The notes beneath the pieces were generated by a model that saw only the letters and a program-made list of their open reading frames with translations, searched no databases and was not told the DNA's origin. Position numbers and translations under genes: made by a program. A stretch of 25,021 nucleotides of DNA from Anaerolineales bacterium UBA2317 (GTDB lineage Bacteria > Chloroflexota > Anaerolineae > Anaerolineales > Villigracilaceae): contig DDVH01000008.1 of NCBI GenBank assembly GCA_002345215.1, positions 1-25,021 on the forward strand. Reading direction: 5' to 3'. Positions 1-7,647 of this stretch are shown here, one piece after another. Numbering within the stretch: position 1 is the first letter of the stretch; the number at the start of each line of letters is the position of its first letter.

Positions 1-888
1 TTCAATATCAGCAAACGAAAGTTTGTCAGCATCACGAATCACTGGCACAACCAAACCTTCTTCAGAACCAATCGCCATGCCAATATCATAGTAATTTTTA
101 AACACAATCTCATCACCATCAATTTCAGCATTGATGACTGGAAACGCTTTCAACGCACTCACAGCCGCTTTGGTAAACAAAGACATGAAACCCAATTTGA
201 TTCCATGTTTTTTCTGAAACTCATCATTACGGCGTTTACGCAAATCCATCATCGCACTCATATCAATTTCGTTGAACGTCGTCAACATGGCGGTGCTTTG
301 TTTTGCTTCCAATAATCGCCTTGCAATTGTTTGACGTCTACGCGACATTCGCACACGTTCTTCACTTCTTGATGATGTATCAATTATTTTTTGAGATGAT
401 GAAACCTTCGCTTCTGACTTAACCTCAACCTGTTTTGATGCACCTTGTAAATAGGATTCCACGTCAGCCTTTGTGATGCGTCCATCACTGCCTGTGCCAA
501 CTACTTTGTTAATGTCAACATTCATTTCTTTTGCAAACCGTGATGCAACTGGTGAAACTTGTGGAATAGATTCACGCTCAACAACTGTTTCTTTTACTTC
601 TTGTTTTACTTCAACAGGCTTTGATGTTTCAGCAGGTTGTGACGCACTTTGTTTTTCATCAATCATGCCCAACACATCACCCACTTTAACATCACTGCCT
701 TTGGGTACTTGAATCTTTTGCAACACGCCAGCACTTTTTGCACCCACTTCAACATTCACCTTATCAGTCTCTAATTCAACCAACACATCACCCATGTTGA
801 CGAAATCACCTTCTTGCTTAAGCCAAGCGGATACCGTTGCTTCTAAAACTGATTCACCTAATTCAGGGACAATAATTTTTACTGCCAT
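1..888 (-). CDS. sucB: 2-oxoglutarate dehydrogenase E2 (dihydrolipoyl succinyltransferase), partial
   Basis: Lipoyl-dependent acyltransferase that passes the succinyl group from E1 to CoA in the TCA-cycle 2-oxoglutarate dehydrogenase complex. The first 296 residues are in the window; the C-terminal end, including the catalytic HxxxDG region, lies beyond the left edge. The N-terminus is a lipoyl domain beginning MAVKIIVPELGESV with the lipoylated lysine in ETDKVNVEV. A charged linker follows, then a peripheral subunit-binding domain (SRFAKEMNVDI...GRITKADV), a second linker and the start of the acyltransferase domain (RMSRRRQTIARRL, TTFNEIDMSAMMDLR). The start codon lies 1 nt after the sucA stop, with a GAGG ribosome site inside the end of sucA, so the two are co-translated. 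A pyruvate-type E2 is possible from sequence alone, but the E1 neighbour makes the 2-oxoglutarate enzyme much more likely. Confidence 0.93.
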   Translation of the reverse strand, partial: MAVKIIVPELGESVLEATVSAWLKQEGDFVNMGDVLVELETDKVNVEVGAKSAGVLQKIQVPKGSDVKVGDVLGMIDEKQSASQPAETSKPVEVKQEVKETVVERESIPQVSPVASRFAKEMNVDINKVVGTGSDGRITKADVESYLQGASKQVEVKSEAKVSSSQKIIDTSSRSEERVRMSRRRQTIARRLLEAKQSTAMLTTFNEIDMSAMMDLRKRRNDEFQKKHGIKLGFMSLFTKAAVSALKAFPVINAEIDGDEIVFKNYYDIGMAIGSEEGLVVPVIRDADKLSFADIE

Positions 889-889
889 A

Positions 890-3691
890 TTAACCTCTTG
901 TTTTCACGACGCTTGACGTCTCTAATTGTTTTTCAATTGCAAAGGCTTGCTCAATTAAATATTTTTGATTAATTCGATACAAAGTTGTAGAACCTTCAGA
1001 TGGACTCGAGCTTTCTGGTCTACCGACATAGTGTACCGAAAAATCATTACCTGCTAAATCTTTCAACAACGGACGTAAATAATTCCATGCGCCCATATTG
1101 AGTGGTTCTTCTTGTGCCCAAATCAATCTTTCTAAGTTTGGATATTCACCCAGCAATTCTTGTAATTGCTTTTCAGGGAAAGGATACAGTTGCTCCACTC
1201 GCACCACTGCATCATCTTTATTTTCTTTACGCAATTCACTGGTGACTAAATCCACATAAATGCGTCCACTGCATAAGATTAAATTGCGAACATCGGATTT
1301 TTTGCCAGGTAAATTTGAATCATCTATCACACGTTCCCATTTACTAGAAGATAATTCTTCTATAGAAGAACTCGTGAGAGGATGTCGTAGTAATCCTTTT
1401 GGAGTGAAAACAACCAATGGCAATGGGTCTGTTTCTACAATCAAAGCCTGACGACGCAATAAATGAAAATATTGTGCCGCAGTAGATGGATATGCAATGC
1501 GGACGTTTGTTTCAGCGGCTAACCCAAGAAACCGTTCTATGCGTGCACTAGAGTGGTCTGGACCTTGTCCTTCATTCCCATGCGGTAATAACAAAACTAA
1601 TGAGGGAGTTAATCCCCACTTGGCACGTGCTGAGAGTAAAAATTCATCAATCACACCTTGAGCGTTATTTACAAAGTCACCATATTGGGCTTCCCAAATG
1701 ACAAGCCTTTCAGGTGCGGCGAGACTATAACCAATTTCAAAACCAATGGCGCCTGCTTCACTTAATGGGCTATTCAACACTTCAAACGCCGCTTTGGCTT
1801 GTGGAATAGTTTGTAATGGAATATGTGGCTCGCCTGTTTCCGAATCATAAAACATAGCATGGCGTTGACTAAACGTCCCACGTGCACTATCTTGCCCTGT
1901 CAAACGAATCGGGATTCCATCTTCAAGAATAGATGCAAAAGCTAATTCTTCGGCAGTTGCCCAATCAATTTTAGCTTGTGCATCATTGAATAAAGTTTTT
2001 CTTTTTTCAATAGACTTAACCAGTTTCGGGTTAAGTTGAAAACCATCAGGGAACTGGAGCAGGTTTCCATTTAAATCTTTGAGGCGTTTTTGCGTCACAG
2101 CCGTTTTTACTTTTTGAGCAGCACCTTTGGGTGGCGGTTGCGGAAGCGGTTCCACCAATGCTTTTTCTGCATCTAATTGTTCACTGGCTTGTTGCAAGTT
2201 TTTCAAAAAACTTTGCAATATTTCTTCGGCTTCATTTTGATTGATTAAATTTTCTTCTTCCAACTTGCTTGCCCAAATTTTTCTGACGGTTGGATGCGCG
2301 TCAATTTTCTTATACATCACTGGCTGAGTAAAACGTGGCTCATCACCTTCATTGTGACCATAACGACGATAGCCAATTAAATTAATCACAAAATCTTTTT
2401 GAAATTTTTGGCGATATGCAAAAGCAGTTTTTACAGCTTCTAAACAAGCAATTGGGTCATCCGCATTGACGTGAATGACTGGAATTTCAAAACCTTCGGC
2501 TAAATCGCTGGCATGTAAACTACTGCGCGATTCATCACCATTGGCAGTAAAACCAAGTTGATTATTCGCCACAATATGCAACGTGCCACTGGTTGCATAA
2601 CCTTGCACACGTGAAAAATTTAACGTCTCTGCTACGATGCCTTGACCAATAAAGGATGCATCGCCATGAATCAAAACTGGTAAGGAAACATTTTCATACT
2701 TTGGAGCACCGCCTCTATTTACCTTCGTGTTGTTTGCCCTTGCCATACCGACAAGTATGGGGTCAATTTGTTCGAGATGGCTGGGGTTGGCTGGCATGTG
2801 GATGATGGTATGTGTTTCTTTATCACTGCCAACTTTTTTTTGAGCACCCATGTGATATTTGACATCACCAGTCCAACCGAGTTCATCCCAAGTAGTGGCG
2901 CGACCTTTTGGGTCGGCAAATTCTGCGAGTATTTGTGTATAAGGTTTATGCAAAATATGCGCGAGGACGTTTAATCGTCCGCGATGTGCCATGCCCATGA
3001 ATACGGTCGGTATTCTTTCGTTGGCGGCTGAATCTACAATCTCATCCAACATGGGGATGAGCATATCTAAACCTTCAACAGAGAAACGAGTTTTGCCGGG
3101 ATAGATTCGATGTAGAAAAAGTTCAAACGCTTCTACTTGACTTAATCTCTCTAAAAGTTTTTTCTTATCGAATGCTTGTTGACGATACACGCCACTTTCG
3201 GCAGTTTGATATAGCCAATCACGTTCTTCTGGCGTGCGAATGTGACCATAATCATAGCCAATGCTTCCTGAATAAATAGAACGCAATCTTTCGATAGCAT
3301 CTTGAGCATTTCCATCAATTTGTGCGCCGGAGATGCTTAAAACACTGGCGGGCAGGCTGGCTAAATCTGCTGGGGTTAATCCATGAAATTCAAGGCTGAC
3401 GAGGCGATTTTCTTTGGGTGTATTTTCTAAAGGATTGAGGTCTGCTGAGAGATAGCCATACGAGCGAATGGAGCGGGCTAAGTGAACTGCTCCAGTAATG
3501 GCAGACAGGTTGACCATAGGAAGTGAAGCGTTGGATACATCACGAGGCGCGGTGTCTCCATTAAGTGGAGACCAGTCTTGAAATAGTCTTCGGCTTTCTT
3601 CATCAACCGAGTTTGGATTCGCCCGATATTGTTCGTACAATTCCAAAATATAGGCGAAGTTGGGTCCGGTAAATTCTTTTTTGTGATTCAT
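890..3691 (-). CDS. sucA: 2-oxoglutarate dehydrogenase E1 component
   Basis: Thiamine-diphosphate-dependent decarboxylase of 2-oxoglutarate, first step of the 2-oxoglutarate dehydrogenase complex (TCA cycle, cytoplasm). From Met at 3691 the protein has 933 residues, the normal length for the family. The N-terminus (FAYILELYEQYRANPNSVDE) matches the E1 N-terminal helix. The dehydrogenase core includes MGMAHRGRLNVLAH (about 232-245) and HGDASFIGQGIVAETLNF (about 342), ending in the NN of the ThDP motif, followed by a transketolase-like C-terminal part. The frame is open to 3793, but a promoter (3722-3750) and a hairpin lie inside that extension, so I chose 3691: a GAG element sits 6 nt upstream, and another Met directly precedes it at 3694. 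sucB follows after 1 nt. Confidence 0.95.
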   Translation of the reverse strand: MNHKKEFTGPNFAYILELYEQYRANPNSVDEESRRLFQDWSPLNGDTAPRDVSNASLPMVNLSAITGAVHLARSIRSYGYLSADLNPLENTPKENRLVSLEFHGLTPADLASLPASVLSISGAQIDGNAQDAIERLRSIYSGSIGYDYGHIRTPEERDWLYQTAESGVYRQQAFDKKKLLERLSQVEAFELFLHRIYPGKTRFSVEGLDMLIPMLDEIVDSAANERIPTVFMGMAHRGRLNVLAHILHKPYTQILAEFADPKGRATTWDELGWTGDVKYHMGAQKKVGSDKETHTIIHMPANPSHLEQIDPILVGMARANNTKVNRGGAPKYENVSLPVLIHGDASFIGQGIVAETLNFSRVQGYATSGTLHIVANNQLGFTANGDESRSSLHASDLAEGFEIPVIHVNADDPIACLEAVKTAFAYRQKFQKDFVINLIGYRRYGHNEGDEPRFTQPVMYKKIDAHPTVRKIWASKLEEENLINQNEAEEILQSFLKNLQQASEQLDAEKALVEPLPQPPPKGAAQKVKTAVTQKRLKDLNGNLLQFPDGFQLNPKLVKSIEKRKTLFNDAQAKIDWATAEELAFASILEDGIPIRLTGQDSARGTFSQRHAMFYDSETGEPHIPLQTIPQAKAAFEVLNSPLSEAGAIGFEIGYSLAAPERLVIWEAQYGDFVNNAQGVIDEFLLSARAKWGLTPSLVLLLPHGNEGQGPDHSSARIERFLGLAAETNVRIAYPSTAAQYFHLLRRQALIVETDPLPLVVFTPKGLLRHPLTSSSIEELSSSKWERVIDDSNLPGKKSDVRNLILCSGRIYVDLVTSELRKENKDDAVVRVEQLYPFPEKQLQELLGEYPNLERLIWAQEEPLNMGAWNYLRPLLKDLAGNDFSVHYVGRPESSSPSEGSTTLYRINQKYLIEQAFAIEKQLETSSVVKTRG

Positions 3692-3721
3692 CATTTTCTC
3701 TAATTTTTTTATTGAACTCGT

Positions 3722-3750
3722 ATTATATCGCCCAATGTGAAATACGCCAA
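3722..3750 (-). promoter_or_regulatory. sigma-70-type promoter of sucA
   Basis: On the minus strand a TTGGCG -35 box (3750-3745) and a perfect TATAAT -10 box (3727-3722) are separated by 17 nt. The predicted transcript start near 3715 leaves a leader of about 20 nt before the sucA start at 3691. The site lies inside the 5' extension of the open frame, which argues against the longer start. Confidence 0.7.
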
Positions 3751-3759
3751 AATACGAAA

Positions 3760-3779
3760 CGTCCCGCATCTGCGGGACG
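3760..3779 (-). terminator. hairpin between the RsbW-like gene and sucA
   Basis: A perfect 8-bp G+C-rich stem (CGTCCCGC / GCGGGACG) with a 4-nt loop lies 25 nt after the stop of the upstream minus-strand gene and about 10 nt before the sucA -35 box. On the minus strand it is followed by a poor T-tract (TTTCGTATTTT). It may be a weak terminator for the upstream gene or an operator for sucA; the sequence does not decide. Confidence 0.45.
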
Positions 3780-3804
3780 GTATGGAAGTACATTTGAATA
3801 ATTG

Positions 3805-4221
3805 CTAAAGATACTTAACCAATTGCCAGATGTTTTTCCCCATATCTACTTCGTACCAAACTTCATCTAAGATAGATTGTTTTGTTTTAGTTTGCGTATC
3901 AACTTCGTTTTCTGATTCAGGAGGCAATAAATTTTTTGCCATAATCACGTTATGCACAGGAATTTCAGAAGGGCTACCTTCATCTTGTGTTTCAATATAA
4001 ACACCTTTGCCATTATAGGAAATGTTAACTGTGATGAGTTGCTGTTCATCATTATGGTAGGCATCTACCACAATTTTTTTAAGCAGGTCGGCTAAGGCAG
4101 TTTCGCAACTTTTGATGATTTCTTCAGAGACGTGATTCGCCATCAACAACTCACGCAAATGCGTTGTGGGTAAAAGAATATCGTTATCCGTAGCATGAAT
4201 AGTGATGGATTCTGTTTGCAT
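3805..4221 (-). CDS. RsbW-like anti-sigma/HATPase-fold protein, degenerate
   Basis: A 138-residue protein whose layout resembles the serine-kinase/anti-sigma family (RsbW, SpoIIAB; HATPase_c_2): an N-terminal helix pair (LRELLMANHVSEEIIKSCETALADLLKKIVVDAYHN), a beta strand pair (LITVNISYNGKGVYIETQDEGSP) and a final WQLVKYL. In active members the N-box carries Glu, Asn and His (E..xN..H). Here the matching positions appear to be Asp45, Lys49 and Asp53, and the G-boxes are poor, so ATP binding and kinase activity are doubtful. It may act as a protein-binding relic of a partner-switching system; no anti-anti-sigma gene is nearby. The ATG at 4221 is preferred to a TTG at 4257; an AAGGGA element lies about 12 nt upstream. 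The family assignment is tentative. Confidence 0.6.
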   Translation of the reverse strand: MQTESITIHATDNDILLPTTHLRELLMANHVSEEIIKSCETALADLLKKIVVDAYHNDEQQLITVNISYNGKGVYIETQDEGSPSEIPVHNVIMAKNLLPPESENEVDTQTKTKQSILDEVWYEVDMGKNIWQLVKYL

Positions 4222-4398
4222 AGTAGAAGCAATTCCCTTTACAATAAATAATTTCAAATAAAGGCGATAATACCCATTTAAGCGAAAACAAACCTGACAA
4301 AAAGGTTGCAGAGAGACTTCTTAACAAATCTGAAAAGACATCGCTCTGCAATGATTTAAAAATGTTTTAACCCTGTGGTTGTGCTATATTTTTTCACC

Positions 4399-4428
4399 TT
4401 GTAACGGGGAAAGCAGAAGTGGTATAAA
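4399..4428 (+). promoter_or_regulatory. promoter of the uracil-DNA glycosylase gene, probably leaderless
   Basis: A TTGTAA (4399-4404) and a TATAAA (4423-4428) are 18 nt apart. Only 6 nt separate the -10 box from the ATG at 4435, so transcription should start at or within a base or two of the start codon. No Shine-Dalgarno element is present. Confidence 0.55.
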
Positions 4429-4434
4429 TTGCCC

Positions 4435-5052
4435 ATGCAATCAAATTTATTTTCCCAGCCTTTCAACTCGCTTGATGAAGTTCTAAACGCCATCAAAAGC
4501 CTAAAAGATGACCCGCTCGCAAATGCTGGCACGAACATTGTCATCAGCCGTGGGAATCCAAATGCCAAGTTGCTGTTAATTGGCGAAGCACCCGGTCCGC
4601 AAGAAAATATCAAGGGCAAGCCGTTTGTCGGACCTGCTGGTCAGCTATTAGATAAAATTTTGCAAGCGGGGAATTTTGACCCAGAGCAAGATGTATACAT
4701 CACCAACTCTGTTTTTCGTATGCCACCCGGGGATGATGGAAAATCATTCCGTAAACCAAATGATAAAGAGATTGAATATTATCGCCCCTTCGTTTTTGAA
4801 ATTATCCGCCTCATTGACCCTAAGGTCATCTTGTTGACTGGAAATGTGGCATGTCAATCGGTTTTACAGAAGACCGGCATCACATCCTTACGCGGTCAAT
4901 GGACTCAATTAGATGGTCGCTGGCTCATGCCGATTTTTCATCCATCTTATTTATTGAGAAATCAATCGAAAGCACCTGGCTCTCCAAAGTCTTTGATGTG
5001 GGAAGATGTAAAAGAAATCCGCAAGAAGTATGATGAGTTGATGAGTACATAA
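4435..5052 (+). CDS. uracil-DNA glycosylase, family-4-like, without Fe-S ligands
   Basis: A 205-residue DNA repair enzyme of the family 4 (UDGa-like) fold that should remove uracil from DNA. Recognised motifs are motif A IGEAPGPQENIKGKPFVGPAGQ (about 49-70, glycines and EAPG conserved), the middle YITNSVFRMPPGD block (88-100), GITSLRGQW (148-156) and motif B HPSYLLRN (169-176), followed by the family ending SKAPGSPKSLMWEDV. Classical family 4 enzymes bind a 4Fe-4S cluster through four cysteines. By alignment from memory to the Thermus enzyme, the four positions here are Leu, Asp, Arg and Tyr, and the only cysteine (Cys140) is elsewhere. Cluster-free relatives are known to me from alphaproteobacteria, so this is probably a functional branch. 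Start: ATG at 4435, six bases after the -10 box; a TTG lies two codons upstream. Confidence 0.85.
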   Translation: MQSNLFSQPFNSLDEVLNAIKSLKDDPLANAGTNIVISRGNPNAKLLLIGEAPGPQENIKGKPFVGPAGQLLDKILQAGNFDPEQDVYITNSVFRMPPGDDGKSFRKPNDKEIEYYRPFVFEIIRLIDPKVILLTGNVACQSVLQKTGITSLRGQWTQLDGRWLMPIFHPSYLLRNQSKAPGSPKSLMWEDVKEIRKKYDELMST

Positions 5053-5054
5053 AC

Positions 5055-5087
5055 AAAATTCGGAAGTCTTAAAGACTTCCGAATTTT
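5055..5087. terminator. bidirectional terminator between convergent genes
   Basis: A perfect inverted repeat with 16-bp arms around a single central base (core CGGAAGTCTT/AAGACTTCCG) lies between the UDG stop (5052) and the thioredoxin reductase stop (5092). A T-rich tract follows on both strands (TTTTTATTTT on plus, TTTTGTTT on minus), so it can stop transcription from both sides. Confidence 0.85.
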
Positions 5088-5091
5088 TATT

Positions 5092-6318
5092 TTACTTCGC
5101 TCGTAAAAATTCTCTTATCGAGATTGAAGCCGCCGCGCCTTCGCCCACTGCCGAAGCGACTTGTTTTGTACTGCTATGACGTACATCACCAGCCGCAAAA
5201 ATACCGGGGATATTTGTCTCAAATGGAAGTGCTTGCTTTGCCTCTTCTTTATGCGTCAAGTCGTGACCTGTTAGCACAAAACCGTATTTATCCATATCTA
5301 CATAATTTTTCAAAAATTCCGTATTCGGGGTTTGACCAATAAATATAAACGCTGCGGCTGGATGAATTTCTTCTTGTTTGTCACTATCTTTGTAATGATA
5401 TTTAATCGTCTTGAGTTTTGAATCTTGTCCTTCAAACGCATCTACAATCACATTGTATTTGACTTCTACTTTTGAATCAGGTTGATTAACTTTATCAATT
5501 GCAATTTGGCTGGCTGTGAGTTTATCTCCGCGCACAAGCAAAGTCACTTTTTCGGCAAAGTTTGTGAGATGTAAACCTTCTTCTACAGCGGAATTACCAC
5601 CACCCACTACAACAATTTCTTTGGCACCTTTATAAAATGGACCATCACATGTGGCGCAGAAGTGAATCCCTGCGCCGATGTAATCTTCTTCACCGGGCAC
5701 ATCCAAACGACGATACGATGCACCTGTTGCAATCAACAAAGCAGATGAATGATAATGCTTTCCATCAGATGTATACACTTCATGATAGCCATTTTCTGCT
5801 TCAAGTTTTTCAACATCTACCGCTTGTAAAATTTCTACATTGAAGCGGCGGGCTTGTTGAGCCACACGTTCGGAAAATTCTTGTCCGCTGATGCCTTCGG
5901 GGAAGCCGGGGAAATTATCAAGCCCGACAGTGATTCCCGCTTGCCCACCCAAGCCTGACCGTTCAATCAGAAGCGTATCCGCACCTTCGCGGGCGGCATA
6001 AATCGCGGCGGTTAATCCTGCTGGTCCGCCGCCGATGATTATCAAATCATAATAAGTTTTCTTGGCTTCGGTTTTCAATCCAAGTTTTTTCGCCAATTCC
6101 GCATTCGATGGTTCAACTAAAAACGAATCATCTTCAAACACAATGGTTGGGATAATTCGTTTGCCATTATTTTTTTGCAAGACGTATTGCTCAGCCTCTT
6201 TATCTTGCTCAATGTCAATCCAATTGAATGGCACAAATTGCTCGCTTAAGAATTTTTTTGCGCGACGACAATCAGGACACCAATACGCACCATAGACTGT
6301 AATTTTTGATTCGGACAT
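5092..6318 (-). CDS. glutaredoxin-thioredoxin reductase fusion
   Basis: A 408-residue cytoplasmic flavoenzyme with its own redox partner at the N-terminus. Residues 5-80 form a glutaredoxin/NrdH-like domain with the dithiol WCPDC (Cys14, Cys17) and the cis-Pro region IIPTIVF. Residues 89-408 are a low-molecular-weight thioredoxin reductase: FAD motif IIIGGGPAGLTAA (93-105), GLGGQAG, redox pair CATCDG (Cys221, Cys224), NADPH motif VVVGGGNSAVEEG (236-248) and C-terminal FAD motif GIFAAGDVR. It should use NADPH to reduce its own glutaredoxin domain and perhaps other thiol proteins. Start ATG at 6318 has a GGAGG 4 nt upstream; the open frame upstream of it runs through an intergenic repeat and is not coding. 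Ordinary TrxB has about 310 residues, so the fusion is clear. Confidence 0.93.
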   Translation of the reverse strand: MSESKITVYGAYWCPDCRRAKKFLSEQFVPFNWIDIEQDKEAEQYVLQKNNGKRIIPTIVFEDDSFLVEPSNAELAKKLGLKTEAKKTYYDLIIIGGGPAGLTAAIYAAREGADTLLIERSGLGGQAGITVGLDNFPGFPEGISGQEFSERVAQQARRFNVEILQAVDVEKLEAENGYHEVYTSDGKHYHSSALLIATGASYRRLDVPGEEDYIGAGIHFCATCDGPFYKGAKEIVVVGGGNSAVEEGLHLTNFAEKVTLLVRGDKLTASQIAIDKVNQPDSKVEVKYNVIVDAFEGQDSKLKTIKYHYKDSDKQEEIHPAAAFIFIGQTPNTEFLKNYVDMDKYGFVLTGHDLTHKEEAKQALPFETNIPGIFAAGDVRHSSTKQVASAVGEGAAASISIREFLRAK

Positions 6319-6339
6319 AACGCCTCCAATTAAGATCAT

Positions 6340-6423
6340 GTCATTCTGAGCCACGCTCTTGTTTTTTGTGGCGAAGAATCTCGAAGATAATCGTAGAGAC
6401 CCTTCGCTATCGCTCAGGGTGAC
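6340..6423. repeat. REP-like intergenic palindromic element
   Basis: The ends GTCATTCTGAGC (6340-6351) and GCTCAGGGTGAC (6412-6423) pair along their whole length, using two G-T pairs. Inside are GAAGAATCTC and AGACCCTTCGCT blocks. I recognise this pattern from memory as a common interspersed intergenic repeat in several bacterial groups. It lies between the divergent trxB fusion and the DUF2270 gene and codes for nothing convincing. Confidence 0.6.
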
Positions 6424-6511
6424 AATCTTAAATCTATGACAACGCAATTGACATCAAACATACGTTTACAAAATGGTATATTTGACTAGAAAAATAAAGG
6501 TAAGAAAAATC

Positions 6512-7582
6512 ATGCCAACAAAATCTACAAAAGCCAAAAAATCAAAAAAACAAGAAAAAATTGAAGAACCCGTGTGGACGTATCGCGGATACAAATTACA
6601 AACCAGCGAGTTTGTGACTGCGATGGTGCATTTCTTCCGCGCTGAAATTCAACGCGCCAATGTGTGGAGACAACGATTAGATACAACTACAAACTGGGCA
6701 GTGGTTGCAACAGGTGCAACATTATCTATTGCATTTAGTCAATCAGAAGTGCATCACGGAATCATTTTATTAAACACATTATTAGTTTTATGGTTTTTAT
6801 TTATTGAAGCCCGCCGTTACCGTTATTATGAATTGTGGAGTTATCGCGTGCGTTTAATGGAAACAGATTTTTATGCCGCTATGCTCGTTCCACCATTTCA
6901 TCCATCACCAGAGTGGGCAGAAAATTTAGCCGAAAATTTACTCACACCCAGTTTTCCAATTTCATTATCAGAAGCGTTTGGTCGTCGCTTACGCCGAAAT
7001 TATTTATGGATATTTTTAATTTTATATGCTTCATGGGTTGCAAAAATTTGGCTCTTCCCCACACCTGCAAAAGATTTTGCAGATTTTATCGAACGCAGTG
7101 CAGTTGGTCCCATTTCAGGTGAAATCATGATTGCCCTCGGAGTCGCCCTGTATGTATTTTTAGGTGTGTTTGCAGTCATCACAATCAACTTGACTCGCGC
7201 CACAGGTGAAGTGCTTCCAAGATTTGGATATGAAACCGCCACTGCCGCGCCAAGCGAACAAGGCAAACCAAAAGGATTACGCGCCTTACTCGCGCCTCGT
7301 TCTCGACGCAGACAATTGCTTGCCCTCATCATCACTGACCAACCCGACGCAGTTTCGAATCGCATTCTGACAGATATGAAACGTGGAGTCACTGCCCTAG
7401 CAGGCAAAGGCATGTACACTGGCAAAGACCGTTCTATTTTGTTATGTGCATTAACTGTCACAGAAGCACATAATCTCAAGTCGGCAGTTGCAAAGGAAGA
7501 TTCAAAAGCCGTTGTGATTGTGTCACCTGCACAAGAAATTCTCGGCGGCGGATTTGCTCCGTTGACGGAAAAACAAAGTTGA
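6512..7582 (+). CDS. DUF2270 membrane protein with C-terminal DUF2179 domain
   Basis: A 356-residue protein of unknown function. A Lys-rich start (1-20) precedes a DUF2270-like membrane domain: hydrophobic segments near 62-78, 84-100, 163-183 and 203-227, and the conserved-looking EARRYRYYELWSYRVRLMETDFY (98-120) between them. A basic linker (255-267) leads to a cytoplasmic domain (268-350, LALIITDQPDAV...RGVTALAGKGMYTGKDRSILL...VIVSPAQEILGGGF) that matches DUF2179, the small PII-like domain at the C-terminus of YitT-type membrane proteins. The last domain may bind a ligand that controls the membrane part; that is inference. Start: ATG 6512 with AAAGG about 11 nt upstream; an in-frame ATG at 6473 overlaps the likely promoter region. 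Confidence 0.8.
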   Translation: MPTKSTKAKKSKKQEKIEEPVWTYRGYKLQTSEFVTAMVHFFRAEIQRANVWRQRLDTTTNWAVVATGATLSIAFSQSEVHHGIILLNTLLVLWFLFIEARRYRYYELWSYRVRLMETDFYAAMLVPPFHPSPEWAENLAENLLTPSFPISLSEAFGRRLRRNYLWIFLILYASWVAKIWLFPTPAKDFADFIERSAVGPISGEIMIALGVALYVFLGVFAVITINLTRATGEVLPRFGYETATAAPSEQGKPKGLRALLAPRSRRRQLLALIITDQPDAVSNRILTDMKRGVTALAGKGMYTGKDRSILLCALTVTEAHNLKSAVAKEDSKAVVIVSPAQEILGGGFAPLTEKQS

Positions 7583-7609
7583 CGAAGCAGAATCAAATAT
7601 CCCCGTAGA

Positions 7610-7638
7610 TTGAAGCGGAGCGTCTCGCTTGGTATAAT
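7610..7638 (+). promoter_or_regulatory. promoter of miaB, very short leader
   Basis: TTGAAG (7610-7615) and a perfect TATAAT (7633-7638) are 17 nt apart. The ATG at 7648 follows after only 9 nt (CTCCCCACT), which contains no ribosome binding site, so the mRNA should be leaderless or have a leader of 1-4 nt. Confidence 0.65.
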
Positions 7639-7647
7639 CTCCCCACT

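Noticed and set aside
3692..3793. A longer N-terminus for sucA
   Set aside because: The extension contains a strong promoter and a G+C-rich hairpin and does not resemble E1 N-termini.
4306..4351. Inverted repeat TTGCAGAG/CTCTGCAA with a TCTGAAAAGACATC core resembling the 44-bp unit
   Set aside because: Only about 10 of 14 bases match the repeat core and flanking bases do not align; the 8-bp arms around a 30-nt loop may be chance.
6449..6482. TTGACA and TATATT as the promoter of the DUF2270 gene
   Set aside because: The spacing is 22 nt, too long for a standard promoter, so I did not list it.
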